Assembly (NCBI RefSeq): GCF_963678635.1
Contig: NC_087062.1
Location: 8,360,193 to 8,424,192, forward strand
Reading direction: 5' to 3'
DNA from: Symsagittifera roscoffensis
Taxonomy: Eukaryota > Xenacoelomorpha > Acoela > Convolutidae
DNA length: 64,000 nt
Positions within the stretch are counted from its first letter, which is position 1. Each line of letters opens with the position of its first letter. Below are positions 1-12,250 of the stretch, one piece after another. The position numbers were made by a program, and so were the translations under genes. Under the pieces are notes generated by a model. The model saw only the letters and a list, made by a program, of their open reading frames with translations, searched no databases and was not told the origin of the DNA.

Positions 1-3000
1 GCTCAATAAAATGAATAAATCACATGGTTCAAACTTTGAAATGGTTCAATTTTTCCATTTCATTGAAAAAAAGTGCATCATAGCTCAATAAAATGAATAA
101 ATCACATGGTTCAAACTTTCCATTTCATTGAAAAAAAGTGCATCATAGCTCAATAAAATGAATAAATCACATGGTTCAAACTTTCCACTTCATTGAAAAA
201 AAGTGCATCATAGCTCAATAAAATGAATAAATCACATGGTTCAAACTTTGAAATGGTTCAAACTTTCCATTTCATTGAAAAAAAGTGCATCATAGCTCAA
301 TAAAATGAATAAATCACATGGTTCATACTTTGAAATGGTTCAAACTTACCATTTCATTGAAAAAAAGTGCATCATAGCTCAATAAAATGAATAAATCACA
401 TGGTTCAAACTTTCCATTTCATTGAAAAAAAGTGCATCATAGCTCAATAAAATGAATAAATCACATGGTTCAAACTTTCCATTTCATTGAAAAAAAGTGC
501 ATCATAGCTCAAAAAAAAGAATAAATCACATGGTTCAAAATTTGAAATGATTCAAACTTTCCATTTCATTGAAAAAAAAGGCATCATAGCTCAATAAAAT
601 GAATAAATCACATGGTTCAAACTTTGAAATGGTTCAAACTTTCCATTTCATTAAAAAAAAGTGCATCATAGCTCAATAAAATGAATAAATCACATGGTTC
701 AAACTTTGAAATGGTTCAAACTTTCCATTTCATTGAAAAAAAGTGCATCATAGCTCAATAAAATGAATAAATCACATGGTTCAAACTTTCCATTTCATTG
801 AAAAAAAGTGCATCATAGCTCAATAAAATGAATAAATCACATGGTTCAAACTTTCCACTTCATTGAAAAAAAGTGCATCATAGCTCAATAAAATGAATAA
901 ATCACATGGTTCAAACTTTGAAATGGTTCAAACTTTCCATTTCATTGAAAAAAAGTGCATCATAGCTCAATAAAATGAATAAATCACATGGTTCAAACTT
1001 TGAAATGGTTCAAACTTTCCATTTCATTGAAAAAAAGTGCATCATAGTTCAATAAAATGAATAAATCACATGGTTCAAACTTTCCATTTCATTGAAAAAA
1101 AGTGCATCATAGCTCAATAAAATGAATAAATCACATGGTTCATACTTTGAAATGGTTCAAACTTACCATTTCATTGAAAAAAAAATGCATCATAGCTCAA
1201 TAAAATGAATAAATCACATGGTTCAAACTTTCCATTTCATTGAAAAAAAGTGCATCATAGCTCAATAAAATGAATAAATCACATGGTTCAAACTTTCCAT
1301 TTCATTGAAAAAAAGTGCATCATAGCTCAATAAAATGAATAAATCACATGGTTCATACTTTGAAATGGTTCAAACTTACCATTTCATTGAAAAAAAAAAT
1401 GCATCATAGCTCAATAAAATGAATAAATCACATGGTTCAAACTTTCCACTTCATTGAAAAAAAGTGCATCATAGCTCAATAAAATGAATAAATCACATGG
1501 TTCAAACTTTGAAATGGTTCAAACTTTCCATTTCATTGAAAAAAAGTGCATCATAGCTCAATAAAATGAATAAATCACATGGTTCAAACTTTGAAATGGT
1601 TCAAACTTTCCATTTCATTGAAAAAAAGTGCATCATAGGTCAATAAAATGAATAAATCACATGGTTCAAACTTTCCATTTCACTGAAAAAAAGTGCATCA
1701 TAGCTCAATAAAATGAATAAATCACATGGTTCATACTTTGAAATGGTTCAAACTTACCATTTCATTGAAAAAAAAAATGCATCATAGCTCAATAAAATGA
1801 ATAAATCACATGGTTCAAACTTTCCATTTCATTGAAAAAAAGTGCATCATAGCTCAATAAAATGAATAAATCACATGGTTCAAACTTTCCATTTCATTGA
1901 AAAAAAGTGCATCATAGCTCAATAAAAAGAATAAATCACATGGTTCAAACTTTGAAATGGTTCAAACTTTCCATTTCATTGAAAAAAAGTGCATCATAGC
2001 TCAATAAAATGAATAAATCACAGGGTTCAAACTTTGAAATGGTTCAAACTTTCCATTTCATTGAAAAAAAGTGCATCATAGCTCAATAAAATGAATAAAT
2101 CACATGGTTCAAACTTTCCATTTCATTGAAAAAAAGTGCATCATAGCTCAATAAAATGAATAAATCACATGGTTCATACTTTGAAATGGTTCAAACTTAC
2201 CATTTCCTTGAAAAAAAGTGCATCATAGCTCAATAAAATGAATAAATCACATGGTTCAAACTTTCCATTTCATTGAAAAAAAGTGCATCATAGCTCAATA
2301 AAATGAATAAATTACATGGTTCAAACTTTCCATTTCATTGAAAAAAAGTGCATCATAGCTCAATAAAAAGAATAAATCACATGGTTCAAAATTTGAAATG
2401 GTTCAAACTTTCCATTTCATTGAAAAAAAAGGCATCATAGCTCAATAAAATGAATAAATCACATGGTTCAAACTTTGAAATGGTTCAAGATTTCCATTTC
2501 ATTGAAAAAAAGTGCATCATAGCTCAATAAAATGAATAAATCACATGGTTCAAATTTTGAAATGGTTCAAACTTTCCATTTCATTGAAAAAAAGTGCATC
2601 ATAGCTCAATAAAATGAATAAATCACATGGTTCAAACTTTCCATTTCATTGAAAAAAAGTGCATCATAGCTCAATAAAATGAATAAATCACATGGTTCAA
2701 ACTTTCCACTTCATTGAAAAAAAGTGCATCATAGCTCAATAAAATGAATAAATCACATGGTTCAAACTTTGAAATGGTTCAAACTTTCCATTTCATTGAA
2801 AAAAAGTGCATCATAGCTCAATAAAATGAATAAATCACATGGTTCAAACTTTGAAATGGTTCAAACTTTCCATTTCATTGAAAAAAAGTGCATCATAGCT
2901 CAATAAAATGAATAAATCACATGGTTCAAACTTTCCATTTCATTGAAAAAAAGTGCATCATAGCTCAATAAAATGAATAAATCACATGGTTCAAACTTTC

Positions 3001-3296
3001 CATTTCATTGAAAAAAAGTGCATCATAGCTCAATAAAATGAATAAATCACGTGGTTCAAACTTTGAAATCGTTCAAACTTTCCATTTCATTGAAAAAAAG
3101 TGCATCATAGCTCAATAAAATGAATAAATCACATGGTTCATACTTTGAAATGGTTCAAACTTTCCATTTCATTGAAAAAAAGTGCATCATAGCTCAATAA
3201 AATGAATAAATCACATGGTTCAAACTTTGAAATGGTTGAAACTTTCCATTTCATTGAAAAAAAGTGCATCATAGCTCAATAAAATGAATAAATCTT
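1..3296. repeat. Satellite array with 65-bp and 82-bp unit variants
   Basis: Head-to-tail copies of an AT-rich unit beginning GCTCAATAAAATGAATAAAT and ending AAAGTGCATCATA. Two lengths alternate: a short unit of 65 bp and a long unit of 82 bp, which differs by a 17-bp internal duplication (TTTGAAATGGTTCAAAC). Roughly 45 units are visible. Diagnostic variants (CCACTT, CATACTTTG with ACTTACC, AAAAGGCATC) recur in the same order about 1.85 kb apart, which indicates higher-order duplication. The array runs off the left edge. It carries no coding sequence. The last unit breaks at about 3296 into unrelated sequence, with a decayed half unit near 3320-3350. Confidence 0.97.
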
Positions 3297-4147
3297 CCCG
3301 CAATATAAATTAAATATCCTGAAATGGTTCAAACTTTCCATTTCATTGATCAACAAATTGAACAATTGACGATGGCTTCCTAAGACGCGCAGAAAGTTGC
3401 GATCACAACTATTTTTGAAAAAATGGCAAAAAAGCGTAATTTTTTCTATTTTCATAAAACGTTTTCATGATTGAACAATCTGATGAATAAATCTTCCCGC
3501 AATTTAAAGTAAAAATATTGACGATGATTATTACCGCGTTTAAAGTAACCATTTTTGATAGATCATAGAATCAACATGATTGAGAAAAGAAGTTAAATTG
3601 AATACAATATTGAAAAAATTTCCCCACAAAGGCTATTAAACCAAGATAGCCCCTCACCCTCCGTAGGAAAATTTATCGAAAAAGCGAATTACGGAGGTAC
3701 ACCCCAACCCCCAGAGTGCGATACAGAGGTAACCCCACCAACCCCTCCTAAAGAAGAAGACAAGGAAAACCACTCTACTACTCCCCTAAACTGAAGGCCT
3801 TGTCAAAACTTTGTGCCATTTTTTTGTACGAGGTGTGAGAGAAAAACAAAAAACATTGAGGTTTCAATTTTTTCATATTCGTTTGTTAAATTTCGTTTTT
3901 TTTTGCGTTTTCGGTCATCAGAAACGCAAGTTGAAGCTCTAAAAACCAGATTCTTGAAACTAAAATTGGTTTCCCATTGCTGAATTATGAGTTTATTGCT
4001 GTACTCGATCACTTGGACAAAAAGCGAAACTTGTGTACCGATTTTCTCGAAATTTTTGGATTATTTAAGAACCAGAATTCAAAACTCCTACCCGCTTCAT
4101 GATCAGAGCAAAAAAGCCCGTAGTTCACAATCAGGGCTAAAAAACCG
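3297..4147. other. Non-coding spacer, no gene seen
   Basis: AT-rich sequence between the satellite and a 1.08-kb tandem duplication. It starts with a degenerate satellite remnant and contains a short C-rich stretch around 3650-3790. Short open frames of about 68 codons on both strands overlap each other and have no recognisable domain, so I treat them as chance. Confidence 0.5.
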
Positions 4148-5225
4148 CCTCAAAACAAACGGATTTAAGTTGTATGAGGTTCCCACTCGATAGGCGGATA
4201 ACCACTTTTTTTAGAGATTTTCCTAAGTTTTGTTTCTTTTTCTGCTATTTTTGATAAGATCATTCATTGCAAACGGAGAGAAATTTGGTCTTCGAATGTG
4301 CTTTAGTTGTTCTCGGACCACTGAAAATGGGGAGGAAATTTGTTTATGGATGCTTTATTTTTTCGTTTTTCATAGCAAAATCAGAAACAACAAATAATCA
4401 TTATATTTGATTGAGTATTATATCATATTACAGCACTTCCAGTCGTGATTTGAAAGGCATTAGTTTTCTCAAGGTTGAGGAAAAACGATTTGAAAGTTTT
4501 GAGCTTTAGTCTCGTTTCAAGCGAGCAAAAAAAGCTTGTAGGACTTACACAAGAAAATTTTTCATTTAAGAAGCAGAAAAAATAAAAAAAATTGTCCTGC
4601 ATGAAAAAAAAGTTTTTGTGACGTTTTGTGGGGATAGTTGTTTTCGGTTACGCCTCAGTCGAGGGGCGGATCTAGGATTTTTTTGAAGGAGGAGGGCGGG
4701 TTTTCAAAAAAAAATCAAAAATTTTGTCGACTTTTTTTTGGGTCGACCAAATTGATTTCCCGAGCATTTCGAAAGCTTTAAAAAATCCCTGTGTTGGCGC
4801 CGCAGGCAAAATTTTTAACAAAAGGCAATTTTAGGCACTTTTTTTCAACACTTTGACGAAAAAATCGCGTTTTTTTTGTAACTCATGTATAAGTAAGCAA
4901 ATTGCTTCCTTCTTCAACGTGAATTGCGATTTCATTATTTTTTGGGTATATTAAAGTTTGTTTTTTGGGTTGATTTAAAAAGTCGGTGATGCTGCTGAAA
5001 GACAAAATAAAAACTGATGATGCATTAGAGTCAGGTTTTGTTGTTCCGACAGAAAAATGTGGAGGAGCTTTGTATTCGGTTGTGTTTTATTTTTTTTCTT
5101 ATTTTTCTTTTAATATTACACGAACATTCAGATATCACAAATAATCATCAGAATGGATGGAGTGAAATACTTTATTGAAGCTCTTTTAGTCGTTATTTGA
5201 ACAACAAAAAAGTTGCAAGAAACGG
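4148..5225. repeat. 1.08-kb tandem duplication, copy 1
   Basis: First of two nearly identical head-to-tail copies, offset by 1078 bp. The unit begins CTCAAAACAAACGGATTTAAG and ends with GAACAACAAAAAAGTTGCAA. It carries inside it, around 4660-4890, the left part of a dispersed repeat that starts GGCGGATCTAGG and includes GTCGACC and GGCGCC motifs. The short open frames within it have no domain and are probably chance. Confidence 0.93.
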
Positions 5226-6298
5226 CCTCAAAATAAACGGATTTAAGTTGTATGAGGTTCCCACTCGATAGGCGGATAACCATTTTTTTAGAGATTTTCC
5301 TAAGTGTTGTTTTTTTTCTGCTATTTTTGATAAGATCATTCATTGCAAACGGAGAGAAATTTGGTCTTCGAATGTGCTTTAGTTGTTCTCGGACCACTGA
5401 AAATGGGGAGGAAATTTGTTTATGGATGCTTTATTTTTTCGTTTTTCATAGCAAAATCAGAAACAACAAATAATCATTATATTTGATTGAGTATTATATC
5501 ATATTACAGCACTTCCAGTCGTGATTTGAAAGGCATTAGTTTTCTCAAGGTTGAGGAAAAACGATTTGAAAGTTTTGAGCTTTAGTCTCGTTTCAAGCGA
5601 GCAAAAAAAGCTTGTAGGACTTACACAAGAAAATTTTTCATTTAAGAAGCAGAAAAAATAAAAAAAATTGTCCTGCATGAAAAAAAAGTTTTTGTGACGT
5701 TTTGTGGGGATAGTTGTTTTCGGTTACGCCTCAGTCGAGGGGCGGATCTAGGATTTTTTTGAAGGAGGAGGGCGGGTTTTCAAAAAAAAATCAAAAATTT
5801 TGTCGACTTTTTTTTGGGTCGACCAAATTGATTTCCCGAGCATTTCGAAAGCTTTAAAAAATCCCTGTGTTGGCGCCGCAGGCAAAATTTTTAACAAAAG
5901 GCGATTTTAGGCACTTTTTTCAACACTTTGACGAAAAAATCGCGTTTTTTTTGTAACTTGTGTATAAGTAAGCAAATTACTTCCTTCTTCAACGTGAATT
6001 GCGATTTCATTATTTTTTGGGTATATTAAAGTTTGTTTTTTGGGTTGATTTAAAAAGTCGGTGATGCTGCTGAAAGACAAAATAAAAACTGATGATGCAT
6101 TAGAGTCAGGTTTTGTTGTTCCGACAGAAAAATGTGGAGGAGCTTTGTATTCGGTTGTGTTTTATTTTTTCTTATTTTTCTTTTAATATTACACAAACAT
6201 TCAGATACCACGAATAATCATCAGAATGGATTGAGTGAAATACTTTATTGAAGCTCTTTTAGTCGTTATTTGAACAACAAAAAAGTTGCAAAAAACTG
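5226..6298. repeat. 1.08-kb tandem duplication, copy 2
   Basis: Second copy of the unit above, differing at scattered single bases and a few homopolymer lengths. The near identity implies a recent duplication. The right edge diverges after AAAAAGTTGCAA at about 6298. Confidence 0.93.
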
Positions 6299-7309
6299 GC
6301 TAAAAATTTTTGACTTTCACTTCATTTGTGAGCGAATAAAGCCAGCGAACAGGCTAATAACAGCTTCATCATGCCTAATTTAAACCCTTTTAAGCCCTAA
6401 AAAATTCAAGCTTAGTTTTAAACATGTAGAGTTAGTTTTTGGAGTTTTTTAGCATCATTTTAGGAACCAAAAACTTCAAAAAAATTCAAAAACTAAACTT
6501 TTTAAATTCCTTTTTTTTTATCACTCCACGCAGAAAAACCTACAAAAAAAACAAACGCAATTTAATATGTAGTTTTATAAGACTATGTTCGAAACAGCCT
6601 GTTCTATTTGCGCAGTAGCCTGTTATAATTTTTGTTTGTTTTCATTGGAAAAATTAATTTCTTATCAATAAATCTTTCTTAAATTACCAATGATGATAAT
6701 GTTTAAGTTTTCTACTAACATTATTGATCAGACACGGTGGAATTTGTAAACATGCGACCAAAATAGTTGCAGTTTTTCATCGTCAGAAAGTTGATGAAAG
6801 TAAGAACAGAAATGATATGAAGCGCCAATATAAACGATTCGAGTTGGATCGAATTGAACCGAAAAAAATAGACTGGATTTTGATGAATTGAATTGAGAAA
6901 AAAAAACAGAAAAAACCTGAGCTGGAATCGAATCAAATCAATTAACATTTATGAAAACACGTTTCCTTTTTGAAGGATGAGTTCTTCATTCAAGTAAGTT
7001 TGCATGAGCTTCATGGTTGCAACCCTTTGGAGATAGATGGTTTCTGCTGAAAAAGTTTTCACGTTTGGGTGATAGTTAACTTTATAATGAAATTAAAGAT
7101 CGACCAAAGAACTGCATTTACTGTTTAATTTTATCGCTCAATTTATTTAATTTGAAATTTCTGGAATTTATTTTTGTCTCTTCGAAATGTATCAAGTTTT
7201 CACATGTAGCCAATCGTTGCAAGGAGTGATTAAAATTTTCTCTAGATCATCAAAAATAGTTTCGCACTTTTAAAAATATATTTGTTTTATTTTATTTTTT
7301 CATCTTCAG
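6299..7309. other. Non-coding, probable intron of the plus-strand gene
   Basis: AT-rich sequence with no recognised gene. It ends in a pyrimidine-rich tract and CAG at 7307-7309, which serves as splice acceptor for the exon that follows. At least the right part is therefore the last intron of a plus-strand gene whose other exons are not found in the window. Confidence 0.5.
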
Positions 7310-7513
7310 GGTCTGAAACCAAAACCAGAAGATGGGGTCGAAAACTCCGATGGGCATGAAGCCATCAAACTGGCTGCCAGCTGGAAGAGACGACTGGACC
7401 AGAAGAGGAAACATGCGGCCAGCCACCTCCCAGTGGACAGTTTTGGACTAAGGAAGACCACGTTGGACAGGGGAGGGGACGCCAGTTTGAGGGATTACCT
7501 GAAAACCCCATGA
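7310..7513 (+). CDS. Terminal coding exon of an unidentified host gene
   Basis: A clear last exon. It follows a TTTTATTTTTTCATCTTCAG acceptor and reads 67 codons to a TGA at 7511-7513. Its base composition is much richer in G and C than the surrounding DNA, as for the RhoGEF exons further right. The peptide starts GLKPKPEDG, is charged and probably helical in the middle (AIKLAASWKRRLDQKRKHAA), and ends RDYLKTP. I do not recognise the family. The upstream exons must lie to the left, beyond the satellite array, or be too short to identify here. A possible poly(A) signal AATAAA lies at 8136-8141. The frame is supported because the other two frames are closed near the start. Confidence 0.7.
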   Translation, partial: GLKPKPEDGVENSDGHEAIKLAASWKRRLDQKRKHAASHLPVDSFGLRKTTLDRGGDASLRDYLKTP

Positions 7514-8249
7514 AGAGAGATTTTTTCAGAAAGTAAACTCAACAAAGTTACGAAATCCACAAATTTGAGAACTCCACAGTCTTCGAAAAACTTGAAATAC
7601 TATGAAAAATTAGTTTCTTTTTTATATGAGTTGAATACAAAATGGCAGACACTGATTACGACAAAGAATATTCATCTTGGTTTTGTATCAATTAAAAATC
7701 TGCATTTTCTAGATATCTTAAATTGGAGAACTTGGAAAGAAATTGAAATCGTTTGAGGCTATCGTCTTAACCCGACTCAAAGCTTTTCCTTTTCTGCTAT
7801 ATTGGATTCACTGACAAATTACACTAGTGCAGGTTTACAAAATTACTGTTGACTTTTGTGTAAGTGGACTCCATAATATTTGATACTATTTCAAAGACCA
7901 AAAAAACAGATGACAAGCCTTTTTCCATGCTGTGAAATTCTATAATAAGCATTGCAACCTTTTGAAATTAAATAACAAGTTTTTTGTCATACTTTTTATT
8001 ACAAAAACTTTGTGTAAGTACCAAAAGCACCTTTTTGTACTATAGAATATATGCTAAGAATTTATGCCAGAATAGTGCAGTTTGCACTTGCGGTTTGCTT
8101 TGAAAAACAATGGATCTAAAAATATTTCTGTTTCAAATAAAAATGCTTCCTTTTTGCGTCCCAATACTATATCAGATCACCAGTAAAACTAAGCGCGTGG
8201 TGGGCCTGAAAAGAACTTTACCCAATAGTGGATTTTTGAAGATTTTTGA
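7514..8249 (+). other. Probable 3' UTR and spacer
   Basis: AT-rich sequence after the stop codon of the plus-strand exon. It contains a candidate AATAAA at 8136-8141. A 63-codon open frame at 7565-7756 has no start of note or domain and lies in the presumed 3' UTR, so it is not called. Confidence 0.4.
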
Positions 8250-8434
8250 GGATCCCTATTGGGGGACACTTGGGCTGGATTGAAGGCATCCAGATTCAAT
8301 TGAATTTTGGAGCGGATTGTTCAGCTTGGTGAAATCAGTCCAATTATTCCGCCAAGTTTTCCGAGAAAATGCCAAAAATGAAACGGAAAACGTAAGATAA
8401 ACAGAATATAAGTCTTTTATTACTTGAAGATCCT

Positions 8435-9055
8435 GAATATATATGTACAATTTGCGGAAATGAATGCGAATTTAGTTGTCTTTCATGTGCCATTTGCGAA
8501 ACCTAGTTTCACGATGACTGTAACAGATTGCCGAAGGAAGTCCTTCAAAATTTAGGCAAAGTAAAAGGTTTATTCTGGAAATGCGAGGAGTGTTTAGACA
8601 TGAAAATAAAAATAAAAACGAACAAAATCCAAAAGGCAAACTTAGTGATCCAAAACGAGTTAGCCGATGTAAAGTTTTCAATACAACAGAACAGCGACCA
8701 AATATTGACAATTCAGAAAGAAACTTCGGATATAAAAAACTTTGCTTCTTTGAAGCAGTCCATTGGAACGGGCAACGATTTTTCGTCAATTGAGAGAGAT
8801 ATTAGCGTTCCTCGCGAAAATGTTACAAAACAGAGCAGTTTATCTACAACAATGAATAATGCTCCCACCCCAAACCAAGCCAAAACAGACTCTAGGCTTA
8901 TTGGAAAGAAACTAGTGATATATGGATTAGCAGAAAATATACAAGACGATAAAGTTGTACAAACTGAAAGGGACAGAAATAGTTTGCTGCAAATTTTCAG
9001 AGGCAAGATGGAACTTAAAAAAAATAACTGTGAGCGACTGTTTAAGACTTGGTAA
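8435..9055 (+). pseudogene. LINE ORF1 remnant with PHD-type zinc finger
   Basis: From 8444 the frame reads a Cys-rich pattern C-x2-C-x4-C-x3-C-x2-C followed by FHDDC and, 24 residues on, FWKCEECL, which is the Cys4-His-Cys3 layout of a PHD finger. One in-frame TAG sits immediately before the FHDDC, where an aromatic residue is expected, so the finger is interrupted. The frame then stays open to TAA at 9055 with a Lys/Gln-rich, probably coiled-coil segment (KTNKIQKANLVIQNELADVK) and a Ser/Asn-rich linker. PHD fingers in ORF1 are known for CR1 and Jockey group LINEs, where ORF1 acts as a nucleic-acid binding chaperone. ORF2 follows about 300 bp downstream. Confidence 0.75.
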
Positions 9056-9369
9056 AGAACAACCATACAAATCAAGACCTCTTGTATTTTACAATCCATC
9101 TCCTTGGCATCATAAATTTGTTTTTCTGTCATTGGGAAAGCTGAAGAACTCGAATATGTATATCGAAGAGTTTGTCAATTAGGCAGACCGTCAGAATGAA
9201 AGGAAATTTCTGAAAAACAGATACGATTTGAGTTATTTGATGCAAAAAGAAAAAAATCAGAATTCAAAATAACATTTGGAAGCCTTGTTTTTGGCACTTA
9301 CACAATTGACTGTAACAAAGAGGTTATTTCTGAGTGTGATCAAAATCTTGGTAAGGGGAACTCTTCCTC

Positions 9370-12159
9370 TTGACTACTAATGACATAAAGCTTTTGTCAC
9401 TTAATTGCACACCAATTTTAACAATTGAACGGAAAATCAAACTGGACAATTTTTTGCGAATCCATCAACCTGACACTGTTGCCCTAAACAAAACATGGTT
9501 GGTTAAAAATGTTGAAAATACTGCATTTTTCTGCAAAGATGTCAATGATGTAAATCACCGTTCTGATAGAAAAAACTGAACATCATGGAGGAGTCCTTAT
9601 TGCGGTTAAAACATCATCTAAATTAAATCTGATCGATGATCAATCAGTTTTTTTCTTACTTTGGTTCATATTTGTTTGTGAAGCTGAATGACCTAATGTT
9701 TTGCGTAAAAGCCATTTAAAACCCACCGCATGACAGTCCTTATACTCTAAACGGAACTACATTTGAAAATTTTTTTAGTGAAGTGAACAAACAACTCAAC
9801 GTTCATATGGTAGAATCTAAGTTGAACACAACGCAATGGATTTTATGCGGCGATCTGAACTCAACTTCAGTTGATCGGAATACTTTATAAAGTGATGACC
9901 AACATGAATCCAGTTTTTTGAAATCAATTGTAAAGGTCAATCTTGGTTTACTGACAGATAGTGATTTTTTACAGCCAGACGTTTTTTAACAGACAATACT
10001 TTTTTAAGTTCTAACTTCGAAATATACCAAAGCTTGTCAGATCATCCTGCACTTTCCTGTCAAATAGCATTTGAAATTGAAACGGAACAGATAAATCTAA
10101 ACCGTTACTGTATTTGCAAAGCAGACTCCGAATCATTGCGTTTGTTTTTCATAAATAACAGACTTCATTGCTCGAATGATGCAAACAGAATGCTTGAAAC
10201 CTTCTATGGGTTGTATTATTAAGCCGTTAATGAATATATATTCCAAAAAAGACAATTCGTCGCTCTAAAGCCCCCATTAGATGTCTTCACACTCAATAAA
10301 TGCTGAAAATTGCCTTCAGACGGAATTGAAACATAATTATTCTGACGAGAAAGTTAAACCCTGCAAGCCAGGATTGAATGATTCTTTAGAATTAGACAAA
10401 GCTGTTTACTTTGAGTCAATGAAAAACTTCGATTTGAAAACGACTTACACATTTCTCAGATCGATAAATGTAAAAAGCGAAAGTGCCCAGGAAAAAGTCA
10501 TACAAAAGTACCAGTTTATGCTCTGATTTTGCAATCTGTGAGGCTTTTAACCAATTTTTTTGCATCTGTGTTCAAAATAGACAACGAACCATTAAATGTT
10601 CAAAGCTAAAGTATTTTTTCATGAATATACCTATCAGAAATTTTCGTTTCGCAATGCGAAATTCTTAACGAATTGAGTATATGCAAGTCAGGAACAAATT
10701 CAGTTGATGCTATATCTCCTAACATATTAGTTTTCGTTTTACAGTTGTGTTTGAAAGATTTTGTTGAATTGTTTAATTGCATAGTCAGTAATACACAGTT
10801 TCCAGTTATCTGGAAAATAGCACACCTTAATCCTTTGCACAAAAAAGCTTCTCGTATGAGCATTGAAAGTTATAGGCCTATTTCAATACTTTCTGCACTG
10901 GCCTTAAGTTTTGAACGAGTTTTATATAACAAGATAAAAGGGTTCATTCAAAGAAAGTTGTGTTAACACCAACATGGTTTTAGAAAATATCATTCGACTG
11001 TGACAAACCTTGTATTGTGTTGTACTGTGATATTGTAACAAGAAATTAGAACAAGAAGAATTACCTCTCACACTAATTTTAGATATTGCAAAAGCTTTCG
11101 ACACTATTAGCTATAACATCATTTTATAGAAGCTTGCCAAAATAGGCTTCGACCATGAGTATCTTCAATTTTTGTCCCGCAATGTAACGAGTGGTGGTCT
11201 ACAGGGATCAATTTTTGCAGTTTTTTGTTTTCTTTATATATAAACGATATGCCAGAAATTATTGACAACCCTTCTTTTTTATATGCTGAATATACAAAAA
11301 CTTTTGGAAATAGGTTTGACCTTTCCTCGAATCAAACGGATTTAGAACAATGTAATCAACTGGGAAGCAGAAAACAAAATTGACTTCATTTTTGAAAAAT
11401 TTGAAGAAATAAGATTTCAAAAATCAAACAAGCGTTACCCTTTAAGCGATCTTTCATCCATTAATGGAGATCAATTAGTTTTGAAAAACACGGTGAAAGA
11501 CCTTGCTGTTTGGTGTAAAGTCAAAATTTCATGGGTATATCACATCACGGAAAGGCTCAAAAAATCAAACATGCAATTTAATTACATCAGAAGATCTTCA
11601 CCAAACTCACTGAGTAGCTCTGTTCGCGTTTCACTTTTTAAAACTTGCTTACTATCAATAATTTTTATTCGTCTCCAGTTTGGTTTGCAACTTAAATCCA
11701 ATGTAGCGAATAGAAAATTTTCTACGACGATGCTTAAAAAGGTTTTACAAAAAACTTGAAATGAATGATGAGGATTATGTTTTGTTCTTGAATAAAAGCA
11801 AACTGTTGCCAATTTCACTGACGTTATTCAAAAACGATTTAATTTTGCTGAATAAGGTTCTTAATAACGAGTTGCTGAAAAATTTTTTTAATTTTTGGAC
11901 AATCGACAAAGGCCCTGAGTCAAATCGAACGGGAAACAAGACGTTTGTGAGAATGCCAATGATAACACGGAGCAAACTTTATGAAAATTTCGTTTACCGT
12001 GTCGCAGAAATGTCAATTTCCCTCGTGAGATCGAACATTTTGCCTGGCTATGATCCTTTTCAAGAACCTGTAATCTTTAGAAAGAACTTGGTTGACAAAC
12101 TACAAAATTTTAAATACTCGATTTATCCAGATTCATGGTTTTTAAGTTTATTTTATTAA
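9370..12159 (+). pseudogene. LINE ORF2 remnant: endonuclease and reverse transcriptase
   Basis: Pieces in several frames line up as one decayed ORF2. The endonuclease begins near 9370 with IKLLSLNCT and IHQPDTVALNKTWL, where the catalytic Glu of the usual E-T-W-L motif is Lys. Further on, CGDLNS (about 9848) and SDHPALSC (about 10036) match the GDxN and SDH motifs. The RT starts near 10800 with FPVIWKIAHLNPLHKKAS and SYRPISILSA. Its QGS box is at about 11200. The catalytic F-A-D-D box reads YAEY at about 11282, so polymerase activity is lost. The C-terminal region (11481-12159) has the IRRSSPNSL and VRVSLF pattern typical after the RT. At least five frameshifts or stops are visible. Confidence 0.85.
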
Positions 12160-12250
12160 CTTTGTAATCAATGACTAAGAGCAACTAATCCCCGTCTTGC
12201 GGGTTTAATTCAATCTTATAATGATTATTATAATTATTATTATTATTTCC

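Larger units (their letters stand above)
8250..12250 (+). mobile_element. Degenerate non-LTR retrotransposon (CR1/Jockey-like LINE)
   Basis: About 4 kb in plus orientation with the order expected of a CR1/Jockey-group LINE: a PHD-finger ORF1, then an ORF2 with an AP-type endonuclease and a reverse transcriptase. It closes with an ATT-rich microsatellite tail (TAATGATTATTATAATTATT at about 12219-12247), the usual 3' end of such elements. Both frames are broken by stops and frameshifts, so the copy is dead. The 5' boundary is approximate. The clade is inferred from domain order and tail; a phylogeny of the RT would settle it. Confidence 0.85.

Noticed and set aside
1-3296. CRISPR-like array
   Set aside because: There are no unique spacers; the whole unit repeats head to tail, as in a satellite.
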